DNA of 36,206 nt from Caldifarciminota bacterium (GTDB lineage: Bacteria; Hydrothermota; UBA3073; NMUJ01): positions 1 to 36,206 of the forward strand of contig JAGGUB010000042.1 of assembly GCA_021158725.1 (NCBI GenBank), given 5' to 3'. The position numbers were made by a program, and so were the translations under genes. The notes beneath the pieces were generated by a model that was not told the origin of the DNA, ran no database searches, and saw only the letters and a program-made list of their open reading frames with translations. Every line of letters begins with the position of its first letter. The first letter of the stretch is position 1. Shown piece after piece: positions 15,902-24,386 of this stretch.

Positions 15902-16293
15902 TGAGTAACGTAACCGATCCCATTGCGGATATGTTAACGAGGATACGTAACGCATTGATGGCAGATCATAAGGAAGTGTTAATACCGGCATCGAAAGTGA
16001 AGATCGGTATAGCTGATGTACTTAAGAGGGAAGGCTATATACAGGATTATGAGGTGATACCTGACAACAAACAAGGTAACATACGCATAATATTCAAACG
16101 TAACCCCAACCCACTTGTCGCACTCGTTCGTGTAAGCAAACCCGGCAGAAGAGTATATGTCTCAGCTAAGAAGATACCACGTGTTAAGGGTGGTCTGGGT
16201 ATATGCATATTGTCGACACCTATGGGTATATTATCGGATAATGAAGCACGTAAGAAAAATGTTGGCGGTGAGTTGCTGGCGATGGTCTGGTAG
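15901..16293 (+). CDS. rpsH: 30S ribosomal protein S8
   Basis: S8 is a primary 16S rRNA binder and the repressor of the spc operon in E. coli. The 130 residues start MSNVTDPIADMLTRIRNALM and include KVKIGIADVLKREGYIQDYE, the RVSKPGRRVYVSAKKIPRV segment and the C-terminal LSTPMGILSDNEARKKNVGG. ATG 15901 is chosen because it overlaps the S14 stop by one base and gives the canonical N-terminus; upstream TTG/GTG codons are rejected. The stop TAG is part of the AGGAGG of rplF. Confidence 0.95.
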   Translation: MSNVTDPIADMLTRIRNALMADHKEVLIPASKVKIGIADVLKREGYIQDYEVIPDNKQGNIRIIFKRNPNPLVALVRVSKPGRRVYVSAKKIPRVKGGLGICILSTPMGILSDNEARKKNVGGELLAMVW

Positions 16294-16301
16294 GAGGTAT
16301 G

Positions 16302-16874
16302 ATGTCAAAGATTGGTAAGAAACCCATTTTATTGCCTGAAAACGTAAAGGTTGAGATAAAGGAAAATGCCGTAGAAGTAGTGGGTCCAAAAGGTAAGCTT
16401 ACACTCGAATTCCCTAACTACCTACAAATTGTAAAAGAAGATGGTAAGCTCCTCGTACGTGCTGTTGAAGATAAGAAGGCGTATCGTAGGATGTGGGGCA
16501 CTATACGTGCACATCTGAATAATATGGTGAAAGGTGTAACGGAAGGATTTACTAAAACTTTAATTCTACGTGGACGTGGTTACCAGATGAGTAAAGAGGG
16601 TAACAGGCTTAAGATTATGGTGGGGTTTTCACACCCTGTGTATGTAGATATACCGGATGATATAGAGGTGGAGTTACCAGATCCACAGAAACTTATTGTC
16701 AAAGGTATCGATAAACAAAAAGTAGGTAACTTTGCTGCTAAGATACGAGCTATAAAGCCGGCAAAGAAATTTCCCTATGTGCCTAAAGGTATGACGATGC
16801 CGAAAGGTTTCTATTACGAAGGTGAACATGTACGTGTTAAAGCAGGCAAGAAAGGGCAGGTTGGTGGCAAATGA
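16302..16874 (+). CDS. rplF: 50S ribosomal protein L6
   Basis: L6 supports the sarcin-ricin loop region of the 50S subunit. The 190-residue protein has two repeated domains, with MSKIGKKPILLPENVKVEIK, VVGPKGKLTLEFP, the VKGVTEGFTKTLILRGRGYQ segment and the C-terminal signature PYVPKGMTMPKGFYYEGEHV. Tandem ATG codons occur at 16299 and 16302; the AGGAGGT ends at 16298, so the second is better spaced. The C-terminal form of the signature differs slightly from the usual GKGIRY but the position is clear. Ends on an ATGA shared with rplR. Confidence 0.94.
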   Translation: MSKIGKKPILLPENVKVEIKENAVEVVGPKGKLTLEFPNYLQIVKEDGKLLVRAVEDKKAYRRMWGTIRAHLNNMVKGVTEGFTKTLILRGRGYQMSKEGNRLKIMVGFSHPVYVDIPDDIEVELPDPQKLIVKGIDKQKVGNFAAKIRAIKPAKKFPYVPKGMTMPKGFYYEGEHVRVKAGKKGQVGGK

Positions 16875-17224
16875 AGCGCTTAGTTGGCAGAGAAAAACGT
16901 CATAAACGTGTAAGACGTAAAATAAGTGGTACACCTGAACGTCCACGTCTATGTGTGTTCAGGAGCCTCAAACACATATATGCGCAGATAATCGATGATA
17001 CAATAGGACATACACTTGTAGCTGCCTCTACGTTAGAGATACCAAAGGAACAGCTTGCTGGTAAGACTAAAGTCGAACAAGCATATATGGTGGGTAAATT
17101 AATTGCCGAGAAGGCACTCAAAAAGGGTATAACGAAGGTGGTTTTCGATCGTGGTGGTTACAAATATCATGGTAGGGTGAAGGCGCTTGCTGAAGGTGCA
17201 AGAGAAGGTGGCCTTCTATTTTAA
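16871..17224 (+). CDS. rplR: 50S ribosomal protein L18
   Basis: L18 binds 5S rRNA with L5. The 117 residues show the basic N-terminus (RHKRVRRKISGTPERPRLCV), FRSLKHIYAQIIDDTIGHTL and the C-terminal signature VFDRGGYKYHGRVKALAEGA with REGGLLF at the end. It starts on ATGA shared with rplF, and the TAAGGAGGT at its stop supplies the rpsE ribosome binding site. Confidence 0.95.
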   Translation: MKRLVGREKRHKRVRRKISGTPERPRLCVFRSLKHIYAQIIDDTIGHTLVAASTLEIPKEQLAGKTKVEQAYMVGKLIAEKALKKGITKVVFDRGGYKYHGRVKALAEGAREGGLLF

Positions 17225-17234
17225 GGAGGTTGCA

Positions 17235-17735
17235 ATGAAAGAGAGCGAAATTCTCTCTCAGATAGAAAAAGAGGGTGCATTGGAGGAGAGGGTGCTCGCT
17301 ATCCGACGGGTGACAAAAGTTATAACAGGTGGTAAAAGGTTACGTTTTTCGGTACTCTGTGCAGTGGGTGATAGGGCTGGTCGTGTAGGTGTAGCGCTCG
17401 CCAAGGCGCCAGAAGTTGCTGATGGTATACAGAAATGTTTCAGGCAAGCACGTAAAAACATGTTTCGTGTGAAAGTGGTGAATGATACGATTCCACATGA
17501 GGTGATGGTCAAATTTAAGGCGAGTAAAATGTTACTTAAGCCAGCAGCCCCCGGTACGGGTGTGATAGCCTGTGACCCCGTACGTGCAGTGTTGGAGCTT
17601 GCCGGCATTAAAAACATATTGACAAAGTCTTTGGGCTCGAATAATGTAATAAACATGATACAAGCTACGGTAAAAGCACTTAAGGAGCTACGTACTTACG
17701 AAGAGGTGATGCGTGCACGAGGTAAAATTAAATGA
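17235..17735 (+). CDS. rpsE: 30S ribosomal protein S5
   Basis: S5 takes part in decoding fidelity near the mRNA entry site. The 166-residue protein has the double-stranded-RNA-binding fold segment (LEERVLAIRRVTKVITGGKR, FSVLCAVGDRAGRVGVALAK) and a C-terminal domain with GTGVIACDPVRAVLELAGIK and TKSLGSNNVINMIQATVKAL. ATG 17235 follows AAGGAGGT by four bases; an upstream in-frame start at 17187 is rejected. The stop overlaps rpmD by 4 bp. Confidence 0.95.
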   Translation: MKESEILSQIEKEGALEERVLAIRRVTKVITGGKRLRFSVLCAVGDRAGRVGVALAKAPEVADGIQKCFRQARKNMFRVKVVNDTIPHEVMVKFKASKMLLKPAAPGTGVIACDPVRAVLELAGIKNILTKSLGSNNVINMIQATVKALKELRTYEEVMRARGKIK

Positions 17736-17929
17736 AAGCATTAAAAATAACGCAGATAAGGAGCGCTATAGGGAGGCCAAAGAAGCAGAAGCTTACCTTA
17801 TTAGCGTTGGGATTACGTAAAAGGGAGGCTACAGTTATACATCGTGATACACCACAGATTAGGGGTATGATCGAGAAGGTGAAACACCTTGTTAAGGTTG
17901 AAGAGATAGAATTGCCGGAGGTAGAATGA
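17732..17929 (+). CDS. rpmD: 50S ribosomal protein L30
   Basis: L30 is a small 50S protein absent from some bacterial lineages. The 65 residues read KALKITQIRSAIGRPKKQKL, then LLALGLRKREATVIHRDTPQ and IRGMIEKVKHLVKVEEIEL, a full match to the two-helix/three-strand fold. It is slightly longer than the 58-60 residues common in other bacteria because of a short acidic C-terminus. ATGA overlaps on both sides. Confidence 0.94.
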   Translation: MKALKITQIRSAIGRPKKQKLTLLALGLRKREATVIHRDTPQIRGMIEKVKHLVKVEEIELPEVE

Positions 17930-18351
17930 TTGAGCTGAACGACTTACCTAAGTTGACCAAAAAGCGTAAAAGAGTAGGACGTGGCCCCGGTTGCCATGGT
18001 ACCACTGCAGGACGTGGTACAAAGGGCCAAAAGGCGCGTGGCCAGGTACATCCTGAGTTTGAAGGTGGCCAGATGCCACTCATTAGGAGGTTACCGAAGC
18101 GTGGGTTCAAAAACATAGGACGTGTAGAGTATGAAATCGTAAATGTCAAGCAGCTCAATATATTTCCAGATGGTACACGAGTTACCCCCGAGAAACTGAA
18201 ACAGGCGGGTTTATACAAAGGTAAACTACCTCTGAAGATATTGGGTGATGGCGAATTGTTGCGACAACTCACAGTTGTAGCACATAAGTTTAGCAAAAAA
18301 GCGAAAGAAGAGATAGAAAAGATGGGCGGTCAGATAGAAATACTTGAGTGA
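17926..18351 (+). CDS. rplO: 50S ribosomal protein L15
   Basis: L15 is a mid-assembly 50S protein. The 141 residues include the Gly/Arg-rich N-terminus (KKRKRVGRGPGCHGTTAGRG, TKGQKARGQVHPEFEGGQMP), LIRRLPKRGFKNI, and the C-terminal domain with LKILGDGELLRQLTVVAHKF. It overlaps rpmD by 4 bp and shares one base with the secY start. Canonical spc-operon position. Confidence 0.95.
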   Translation: MIELNDLPKLTKKRKRVGRGPGCHGTTAGRGTKGQKARGQVHPEFEGGQMPLIRRLPKRGFKNIGRVEYEIVNVKQLNIFPDGTRVTPEKLKQAGLYKGKLPLKILGDGELLRQLTVVAHKFSKKAKEEIEKMGGQIEILE

Positions 18352-19658
18352 TGTTTGGTAGATTTCGTGACATATTTAAGATACCGGATCTACGAAATAG
18401 GATACTTTTTACGCTTGCATTACTTGCAGTTTATAGATTAGGGGGGCACATCCCATTACCGGGTGTGGATACCAAGGCGTTGTTGAGCTTCTTCGCTGGT
18501 GCGAGAGGTACAATACTTGGGTTATACGATATCTTTGTAGGTGGTAACCTCGCTAATGGTACAATATTTGGGCTTGGCATAATGCCGTATATTAGTGCAT
18601 CCATTATATTACAGTTGTTGGGTGCAGCAGTACCTTACTTCCAGAGATTGATGAAGGAAGGTGAAGAGGGTAGACGTAAAATCACGCAATACACACGTTA
18701 CCTTACAGTAGCTATAAGTACTTTACAGGGGTTTGGGATAGCAGTGATGTTAGAGAACCTCCGTACCCCCAGCGGTGTAGTGGTGGTGAATCCTGGGCTT
18801 AGATTCAAATTCTTAACAGTGCTCACACTTGTTGCGGGTACAATATTTATAATGTGGTTAGGTGAGCTCATAACCGAGCGTGGTATCGGAAACGGTATCT
18901 CACTCATAATAATGGTAGGGATTATTGCAAGGTTTCCAAACTATTTTATACGGACGTTACAGATGGTAAGGGTGGGGTTAAGTCCGGTTGCCGTATTTGT
19001 GGTGTTAGTGACGTTCTTCTTACTTACGTTAGCACTTGTGTGGGTGACACAAGCGCAACGTCGTATACCGGTACAGTATGCACAACGTGTGGTAGGTAGA
19101 AGGATATACGGGGGGAGGAGCACACATATACCATTAACCATGAATACAGCAGGCGTTATCCCTATAATTTTTGCACAATCTGCACTTATGCTACCGGCAA
19201 CGATGGCACGCTTCTTTTCTGCCAACCCCATTGCACAGGAAGTTGTCAACATACTTAACCCACAGAGCTGGATCTATAACCTAATTTATACAGGATTGAT
19301 AGTGTTCTTCGCATATTTCTACACAGCTATAGTGATAAATCCGCAGGACTTGGCCGATAACCTAAAGCGTTATGGCGGATTCATACCAGGGGTACGACCT
19401 GGTGAGAAAACTGCTCAATATATAGACCATGTTCTAACACGTATAACGCTACCGGGTGCATTGTTCTTCGCATTTGCAGCAATAGTACCAACCTATATAA
19501 CAGCTAAACTTAATGTACCATTCTATTTCGGGGGTACCTCACTCATAATTGTGGTGGGGGTTGCACTCGATACCTTACGTCAGATAGAGGCACACCTTGT
19601 TATGCGGCACTATGAGGGTTTCTTACACAGGGGTAGAATAAGAGGTAGACGCGGATGA
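18351..19658 (+). CDS. secY: Preprotein translocase subunit SecY
   Basis: SecY forms the protein-conducting channel of the inner membrane with SecE and SecG. The 435 residues show ten hydrophobic spans, with GGHIPLPGVDTKAL in the plug region, the GLGIMPYISASIILQLLGAA signature of TM2, RRKITQYTRYLTVAI, ITERGIGNGISLIIMVGI, and the cytosolic loop with QAQRRIPVQYAQRVVGRR. ATG 18351 overlaps the rplO stop by one base; a GTG at 18348 is the alternative. It is followed by adk as in most spc operons. Confidence 0.97.
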   Translation: MFGRFRDIFKIPDLRNRILFTLALLAVYRLGGHIPLPGVDTKALLSFFAGARGTILGLYDIFVGGNLANGTIFGLGIMPYISASIILQLLGAAVPYFQRLMKEGEEGRRKITQYTRYLTVAISTLQGFGIAVMLENLRTPSGVVVVNPGLRFKFLTVLTLVAGTIFIMWLGELITERGIGNGISLIIMVGIIARFPNYFIRTLQMVRVGLSPVAVFVVLVTFFLLTLALVWVTQAQRRIPVQYAQRVVGRRIYGGRSTHIPLTMNTAGVIPIIFAQSALMLPATMARFFSANPIAQEVVNILNPQSWIYNLIYTGLIVFFAYFYTAIVINPQDLADNLKRYGGFIPGVRPGEKTAQYIDHVLTRITLPGALFFAFAAIVPTYITAKLNVPFYFGGTSLIIVVGVALDTLRQIEAHLVMRHYEGFLHRGRIRGRRG

Positions 19659-20296
19659 ATATTGTTATCTTAGGGCCACCAGGTGTAGGTAAAGGTACAC
19701 AGGCAGTGAGGTTGGCACAAATGGGTTGGATACATATCTCAACTGGCGATATACTACGTGAGAGCATAGAAAAGGGTGACACACTTGGCAATAAAGTAGC
19801 ACAATATGTACATAGGGGTGAGTTGGTCCCCAATCACCTAATTGTGGAGGTACTTAAGCAAAAGCTACAGGAGATCGATTGCAATTCCAACATCGTGCTG
19901 GATGGCTTCCCACGTAATGTCGAGCAGGCCAGGGCACTTGAGGGGTTGATTAAAGTGGATAAAGTATTATATTTAAAATGTGACGACGAACAGATCATTA
20001 AAAGGTTAACCGCAAGACGAATATGTCCACGATGTGGTGAGGTTTATAATATTATAACTAAACCACCCAGTGATAATATGAGATGTGATAAGTGTGGAAG
20101 CTCACTTATACAGCGGGAAGATGATCGTGAGGATGTAATACGTAAGCGGTTGGAAGTATATCATCGTGAAACTGCACCGTTGGTTGAATATTATCGAAGA
20201 AATGGGCTACTGGAAGAGATAGATGCAACTGGTACAATAGATGAGGTTTTTGACCAAATTCGTGAAAAAATAGAAGAATGGGCAAAAAGAAAATGA
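19655..20296 (+). CDS. adk: Adenylate kinase (zinc-LID form)
   Basis: Adenylate kinase interconverts AMP, ADP and ATP. The 213 residues have the P-loop GPPGVGKGTQ (7-16), AMP-binding HISTGDILRE, LDGFPRNVEQA, and a LID domain with four Cys (CPRCGEVYN...CDKCGS), the structural-zinc form known from Gram-positive and many thermophilic enzymes. The start overlaps secY by 4 bp. The usual next gene, map, is missing; infA follows at once and overlaps adk by up to 19 bp. Confidence 0.96.
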   Translation: MNIVILGPPGVGKGTQAVRLAQMGWIHISTGDILRESIEKGDTLGNKVAQYVHRGELVPNHLIVEVLKQKLQEIDCNSNIVLDGFPRNVEQARALEGLIKVDKVLYLKCDDEQIIKRLTARRICPRCGEVYNIITKPPSDNMRCDKCGSSLIQREDDREDVIRKRLEVYHRETAPLVEYYRRNGLLEEIDATGTIDEVFDQIREKIEEWAKRK

Positions 20297-20493
20297 TACA
20301 AATGGAAGGTACAGTCAAAGAGGTGTTGAAGGGTGGGCTATTCCGTGTAGTACTTGATAATGGATTGGAGGTGCTTGCACATAGCTCAGGTAAGATGCGT
20401 ATGCATTTTATTAGGATTGTGGAAGGTGACCGCGTACGGGTTGAACTTAGCCCTTATGATTTAACACGTGGACGTATTATATACAGGTTTTGA
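20278..20493 (+). CDS. infA: Translation initiation factor IF-1
   Basis: IF-1 occupies the 30S A site during initiation. The 71-residue OB-fold protein reads MIQMEGTVKEVLKGGLFRVV, HSSGKMRMHFIRIVEGDRVR, ELSPYDLTRGRIIYRF. ATG 20278 gives the common MGKKKMIQMEG N-terminus and overlaps adk by 19 bp; an ATG at 20293 would give a 4-bp ATGA overlap and a protein five residues shorter. The family usually carries a short MA(K/R)-type leader, so 20278 is slightly preferred. TGAGGAGGT at the end serves rpmJ. Confidence 0.94.
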   Translation: MGKKKMIQMEGTVKEVLKGGLFRVVLDNGLEVLAHSSGKMRMHFIRIVEGDRVRVELSPYDLTRGRIIYRF

Positions 20494-20502
20494 GGAGGTA
20501 AA

Positions 20503-20619
20503 ATGAAAGTTAGAGCTTCCGTTAAAAAGCGTTGTAGGGATTGCAAGATTGTGCGTAGGAAAGGTATTGTCCGGGTAATATGTAAAAAGAATCCAAAACA
20601 TAACCAAAGGCAGGGCTGA
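20503..20619 (+). CDS. rpmJ: 50S ribosomal protein L36 (zinc form)
   Basis: L36 is the smallest 50S protein, placed late in assembly near the GTPase centre. The 38 residues translate as MKVRASVKKRCRDCKIVRRK followed by GIVRVICKKNPKHNQRQG. Ligands C11, C14, C27 and H33 fit the zinc-ribbon form. TGAGGAGGT lies six bases before ATG 20503. The stop TGA ends on the A of the rpsM ATG. Position between infA and rpsM is canonical. Confidence 0.95.
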   Translation: MKVRASVKKRCRDCKIVRRKGIVRVICKKNPKHNQRQG

Positions 20620-20993
20620 TGGCACGTATAGCAGGACGTGATCTACCACCAAACAAGAGGATAGAGATTGCACTCACCTATATCTATGGGATTGGATTGT
20701 CACGTTCACGCAAGATACTGGAAGCTACGGGGGTGGACCCTGATAAAAGGGTGAAAGATCTGACCGAAAAGGAGATAGAATTACTACGTAAGGAGATAGA
20801 AGGTAAATACAAAGTTGAAGGTGCACTACGTGCAGAGGTGAGGGATAACATTAAAAGACTGATAGCGATAAGGTGTTGGCGTGGCTTAAGACATGAAGCC
20901 GGTTTGCCAGTACGGGGGCAACGTACACGGACGAATGCACGTACACGCAAGGGGCCACGAGGTGCACAAATAGGTAAACGTAAAAAGAGCTAA
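20619..20993 (+). CDS. rpsM: 30S ribosomal protein S13
   Basis: S13 is a 30S head protein that bridges to the 50S subunit and contacts P-site tRNA. The 124 residues begin MARIAGRDLPPNKRIEIALT, with YIYGIGLSRSRKILEATGVD, RLIAIRCWRGLRHEAGLPVR and the basic tail GQRTRTNARTRKGPRG. The start shares one base with rpmJ. Family and order are standard for the alpha operon. Confidence 0.96.
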   Translation: MARIAGRDLPPNKRIEIALTYIYGIGLSRSRKILEATGVDPDKRVKDLTEKEIELLRKEIEGKYKVEGALRAEVRDNIKRLIAIRCWRGLRHEAGLPVRGQRTRTNARTRKGPRGAQIGKRKKS

Positions 20994-21004
20994 TAGGAGA
21001 TAAA

Positions 21005-21388
21005 ATGGCACGCCGTGGTGGATCTAAGAAGTTAAAGAAGGTGCCAGTTGAGGGTATAGTACATATCCATACCACTTTTAACAACACAATAGTAACGGTT
21101 ACGGATAAGGAGGGTAACGTAATAACGTGGGCAAGCGGTGGTACCATAGGGTATAAGGGGACAAAGAAGGGGACACCATTTGCAGCTGGATTAGCCGCGC
21201 GTGAGGTTGCACGTAAAGTATACGATGCGGGTATGCGACGTGTGGAGATATGGATAAAGGGGCCAGGTCCCGGGCGAGAGACCGCCGTCCGTGCAATACA
21301 TGGTGAAGGGCTTGAGGTCACTGCTATAAGAGATAAAACCCCTATACCACATAATGGGTGTAGGCCACCCAAAAAACGGAGAGTGTGA
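21005..21388 (+). CDS. rpsK: 30S ribosomal protein S11
   Basis: S11 forms part of the 30S platform near the Shine-Dalgarno helix. The 127 residues have VEGIVHIHTTFNNTIVTVTD, WASGGTIGYKGTKKGTPFAA, and the C-terminal GPGPGRETAVRAIHGEGLEV, TAIRDKTPIPHNGCRPPKKR. TAGGAGA lies before ATG 21005, 11 bp after rpsM. Typical in all respects. Confidence 0.96.
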   Translation: MARRGGSKKLKKVPVEGIVHIHTTFNNTIVTVTDKEGNVITWASGGTIGYKGTKKGTPFAAGLAAREVARKVYDAGMRRVEIWIKGPGPGRETAVRAIHGEGLEVTAIRDKTPIPHNGCRPPKKRRV

Positions 21389-22014
21389 TGGCAAGATACA
21401 CTGGACCAAAATGTCGTCTATGTAGGCGTGAAGGTGTTAAACTGTATCTTAAGGGTGACAAATGTTATAGTGAGAAGTGTCCACTTGAACGCCGTAGACC
21501 CGGCCCGCCGGGCGAGCGTCCCAAGAAGATCATAAAGAAACCCACTGGTTATGCGTTACATCTGCGTGAGAAACAGAAAGTACGTCGCCACTATATGGTA
21601 TCAGAGACACAATTTAGACGCTACTTCGAGATGGCAGAAAGGATGGAGGGCGATACGGGTGAACTACTCTTCCAGCTACTCGAGAGGCGGCTCGACAATG
21701 TAGTGTATAGACTCAAATGGGCACCTTCACGTGCAGCAGCACGGCAGCTGGTAGCACATCGACATGTATTAGTTAATGGGAGAAGGGTTAGCATACCGTC
21801 AATACTTGTGCGTGTGGGAGATAAGATTGAGTTACATCCCGATAGTAGAGACATACAGCCGGTACAGTTGGGATTGAAACAGGATCGTGATATACCAAGT
21901 TGGTTGCAGCTCGACGGTGATCAGTTTACTGCAAAGGTGGTAGCATTGCCCACACTCGCAAACGTGGACATACCTGTTAACCCCGGTATGATAATTGAAT
22001 TCTATTCTAAATAA
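21388..22014 (+). CDS. rpsD: 30S ribosomal protein S4 (zinc form)
   Basis: S4 nucleates 30S assembly and in E. coli represses the alpha operon. The 208 residues carry an N-terminal Cys cluster (CRLCRREGVKLYLKGDKCYS then KCPLERR) of the zinc form, YRRYFEMA-type segment (FRRYFEMAERMEGDTGELLF), and the S4 RNA-binding motif RRLDNVVYRLKWAPSRAAAR with QLVAHRHVLVNGRRVSIPS. ATG 21388 shares a base with the rpsK TGA; GTG 21385 is the alternative. Confidence 0.96.
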   Translation: MARYTGPKCRLCRREGVKLYLKGDKCYSEKCPLERRRPGPPGERPKKIIKKPTGYALHLREKQKVRRHYMVSETQFRRYFEMAERMEGDTGELLFQLLERRLDNVVYRLKWAPSRAAARQLVAHRHVLVNGRRVSIPSILVRVGDKIELHPDSRDIQPVQLGLKQDRDIPSWLQLDGDQFTAKVVALPTLANVDIPVNPGMIIEFYSK

Positions 22015-22025
22015 TTGGAGGGTAT

Positions 22026-23018
22026 ATGAAGTTTGTAAGATATAAATTACCAGAGAGAATTGAAATCCTGGAACATACTCCATCCTATGGTAAGTTCCTC
22101 TTTACACCACTTGAAAAAGGTATGGGTTGGGCGATAGGCAATGCACTAAGGAGGGTGCTTTTGTCGTCAATACCTGGGGCAGCGATAACCGCGTTACGGA
22201 TCGATGGTGTATCACATGAATTCTCGTCACTCGAAAACATACGCGAAGATGTACCTGAAATTATACTCAACCTTAAGAAGGTAAAGTTAAAGCTGACGGA
22301 GGTCTTCGAGACCACATTGAGGCTGGAGGTACAGAAGAAAGGTGAAGTGAAAGCTAAGGATTTAAAAGGTGATCACCATGTGGAGATCGTGAATCCCGAT
22401 CAATATCTATTTACGGTGGTTGAGGACCTCGAGCGTCCATTACGGATGGAGATGGAAGTGACTACTGGTCGAGGTTATACGCCGCTCGAGTATTTGAGAC
22501 GCAAAAATGCACCTGTAGGCACTATATTTATAGATGGATTGTATTCACCCGTCACAAGGGTGACCTTCGAGGTTGGCACTACACGTGTGGAGGAACGTGT
22601 GGATTATGATGAATTAACCATGGAGATATGGACTGATGGCAGGGTTGACCCTAAATCAGCGCTCGTGGCAGCAAGTAAGTTGCTCATATTACATATGGAA
22701 AGGATATCAGAGCTTGAGGCTGTACCGGTTGAACTCGTGAAGGGGCTCACAAAGGAGGAAGAAGAATTTCTACGTAAGATACAACAACCTATTGATACAC
22801 TCAAAGATATAATAAGTTCACGTACCCTGAAAGCACTTAAGGATGCAGGGATTGAAACCGTTAGTGACCTCATACAGTATTCCGAGGAAGAGATTTACCA
22901 AATACCCAATATTGGACGTAAGTCGATCGATCAATTGAAGGCAGCACTGGGTATGCTGAATCTTGCCCTCGGTATGCAGCTTGAGGAGAAGTTCAAAAAA
23001 TATATAATAGAGAAGTGA
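22026..23018 (+). CDS. rpoA: RNA polymerase subunit alpha
   Basis: The alpha subunit nucleates RNA polymerase assembly and contacts promoter UP elements and regulators. The 330 residues comprise an N-terminal dimerisation domain (1-235; TPLEKGMGWAIGNALRRVLL, SSIPGAAITALRIDGVSHEF) and a C-terminal helix-hairpin-helix domain (about 255-320; LKALKDAGIETVSDLIQYSE, PNIGRKSIDQLKAAL). The end LGMQLEEKFKKYIIEK is a little more extended than usual. TTGGAGGGT lies before ATG 22026, 11 bp after rpsD. Confidence 0.97.
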   Translation: MKFVRYKLPERIEILEHTPSYGKFLFTPLEKGMGWAIGNALRRVLLSSIPGAAITALRIDGVSHEFSSLENIREDVPEIILNLKKVKLKLTEVFETTLRLEVQKKGEVKAKDLKGDHHVEIVNPDQYLFTVVEDLERPLRMEMEVTTGRGYTPLEYLRRKNAPVGTIFIDGLYSPVTRVTFEVGTTRVEERVDYDELTMEIWTDGRVDPKSALVAASKLLILHMERISELEAVPVELVKGLTKEEEEFLRKIQQPIDTLKDIISSRTLKALKDAGIETVSDLIQYSEEEIYQIPNIGRKSIDQLKAALGMLNLALGMQLEEKFKKYIIEK

Positions 23019-23019
23019 C

Positions 23020-23427
23020 ATGCGTCACAAAGTGAAACGCATCAAATTGAGTCGGCACCTCGACCATAAGCGTGCTCTATTGCGTAACCTTGTAGCTGCA
23101 TTGTTCACACATAAAGCTATTGTCACCACAGAGGCGAAGGCACGTGCGGCACGCTCGCTTGCGGAACGGTTGATACATATCGCCAAAAGGGGAGACCTGG
23201 CTGCCCGTAGGGAAGTATTGGCGAGGTTACCACAACCAGATATCGTAAGGCATCTCTTTGACGTTATAGTGCCAAAAGTACGTGAGAGGGAAGGGGGTTA
23301 CACTCAAATATTACACTATGGGATAAGGAAGAGCGACGGTGCACGTCTTGTCCTCTGGAAGTTGACCGACTTCGAGAAAGAGGTGACAACCAAACCAGAG
23401 GAAAAATCCGCCAAACAAGGAGCATGA
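23020..23427 (+). CDS. rplQ: 50S ribosomal protein L17
   Basis: L17 is a 50S protein near the tunnel exit. The 135 residues open MRHKVKRIKLSRHLDHKRAL with LRNLVAALFTHKAIVTTEAK and ARAARSLAERLIHIAKRGDL, then DVIVPKVREREGGYTQILHY and the C-terminal DGARLVLWKL. A charged tail of about 18 residues (KEVTTKPEEKSAKQGA) is lineage specific. It ends the ribosomal set, but transcription continues: its stop overlaps the next gene. Confidence 0.95.
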   Translation: MRHKVKRIKLSRHLDHKRALLRNLVAALFTHKAIVTTEAKARAARSLAERLIHIAKRGDLAARREVLARLPQPDIVRHLFDVIVPKVREREGGYTQILHYGIRKSDGARLVLWKLTDFEKEVTTKPEEKSAKQGA

Positions 23428-24386
23428 TGCGGAAGGTTGCATCTTTGTTATTTTTGTTTTGGATAGGTTCGTTATTTGCAGAGGTGAAGATTGGGTTCAT
23501 TAACTCACAAAGAATACTGGATGGATATCGTGGCAAAGAGACATTACTAAATGAATACAATAGACGTAAGCAAGAATGGGAGGCAAAGGCACAACAGATG
23601 CAAACCGAAATACGCGATATGTACAATGCCTTAGAAGAGCAACGTGCAATGCTATCCGAAGAGGCGTTTGATAGAAGGCTCTCAGAAATCCGTCAGAAGG
23701 AGGCTGAATATCAACAATTCTTACAGGAAGTGTTTGCCCCAGGTGGTAAGCTTGAGCAACTCTATAGCGAGGTGATGGATCCCTTCATACGTAGGGTGAA
23801 GGAGATAACCCAGAGAATAGCACAGGAGGAGGGTTATACGGTGATACTCGATCTTGCCAGCGGTATGGTACTTTACTATGATGAGAAAGACGACCTTACC
23901 CAGAAGGTGCTCAACGAGCTAAATGCTGAGTTTGTACAGGCTGAAATAGATACAACACCATCGTTGCTCGGTAAGCCACGTTTCTGGGTGTTTAAATTCA
24001 AAGAGTTGGACGATGAAAGCAAGCGGTTAGGGTTAGGTAGCAAGATGGCGAGCTTCATGAAGGCCGCTATCGCAGTCATCGGTAAATATGAGATAGCTGA
24101 AAAGGATCGTATCAACAGCGCCATAGGGGATGCAGGGCTTATAGGTAAGAGGGAAGAGGACTTCGATTTCCACGATGCATTGGAGGTGGGTAGGTTGGTA
24201 CCACTTGATCTGGTCATTATTGGTGAAGTTAGCACATCGGGTGGTGTAGTCACCGGCAAATGTAAAGTTATAAGTGTAAAAGAGGAGGCTGTGATAAGTG
24301 AGGTTGAAGAGACCATGACGGGTACGTCTGAGGAGGCTATAAAGACGCTTGTCTCGAAGATGGTGGAGAAAATACAGTTTCCATGA
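23427..24386 (+). CDS. Skp/OmpH-like periplasmic chaperone fused to a CsgG-like domain
   Basis: The protein begins with a signal peptide (MRKVASLLFLFWIGSLFA, cleavage before EVKIG). Residues about 20-165 are an OmpH/Skp domain: strand VKIGFINSQRILDGY, a long charged coiled-coil region (YNRRKQEWEAKAQQMQTEIR onward) and strand YTVILDLASGMVLYY. Residues about 175-319 resemble the CsgG/LpoB-like alpha/beta fold: FWVFKFKELDD, GSKMASFMKAAIAVIGKYEI, AEKDRINSAIGDAGLIGK, and LEVGRLVPLDLVIIGEVS. Skp holds outer-membrane proteins in the periplasm; Skp is normally about 160-190 residues without this addition. ATG 23427 is better spaced from AAGGAG than ATG 23424. Overlaps rplQ and lpxD; lpxD beside skp is the classic Gram-negative pairing. 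Confidence 0.82.
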   Translation: MRKVASLLFLFWIGSLFAEVKIGFINSQRILDGYRGKETLLNEYNRRKQEWEAKAQQMQTEIRDMYNALEEQRAMLSEEAFDRRLSEIRQKEAEYQQFLQEVFAPGGKLEQLYSEVMDPFIRRVKEITQRIAQEEGYTVILDLASGMVLYYDEKDDLTQKVLNELNAEFVQAEIDTTPSLLGKPRFWVFKFKELDDESKRLGLGSKMASFMKAAIAVIGKYEIAEKDRINSAIGDAGLIGKREEDFDFHDALEVGRLVPLDLVIIGEVSTSGGVVTGKCKVISVKEEAVISEVEETMTGTSEEAIKTLVSKMVEKIQFP

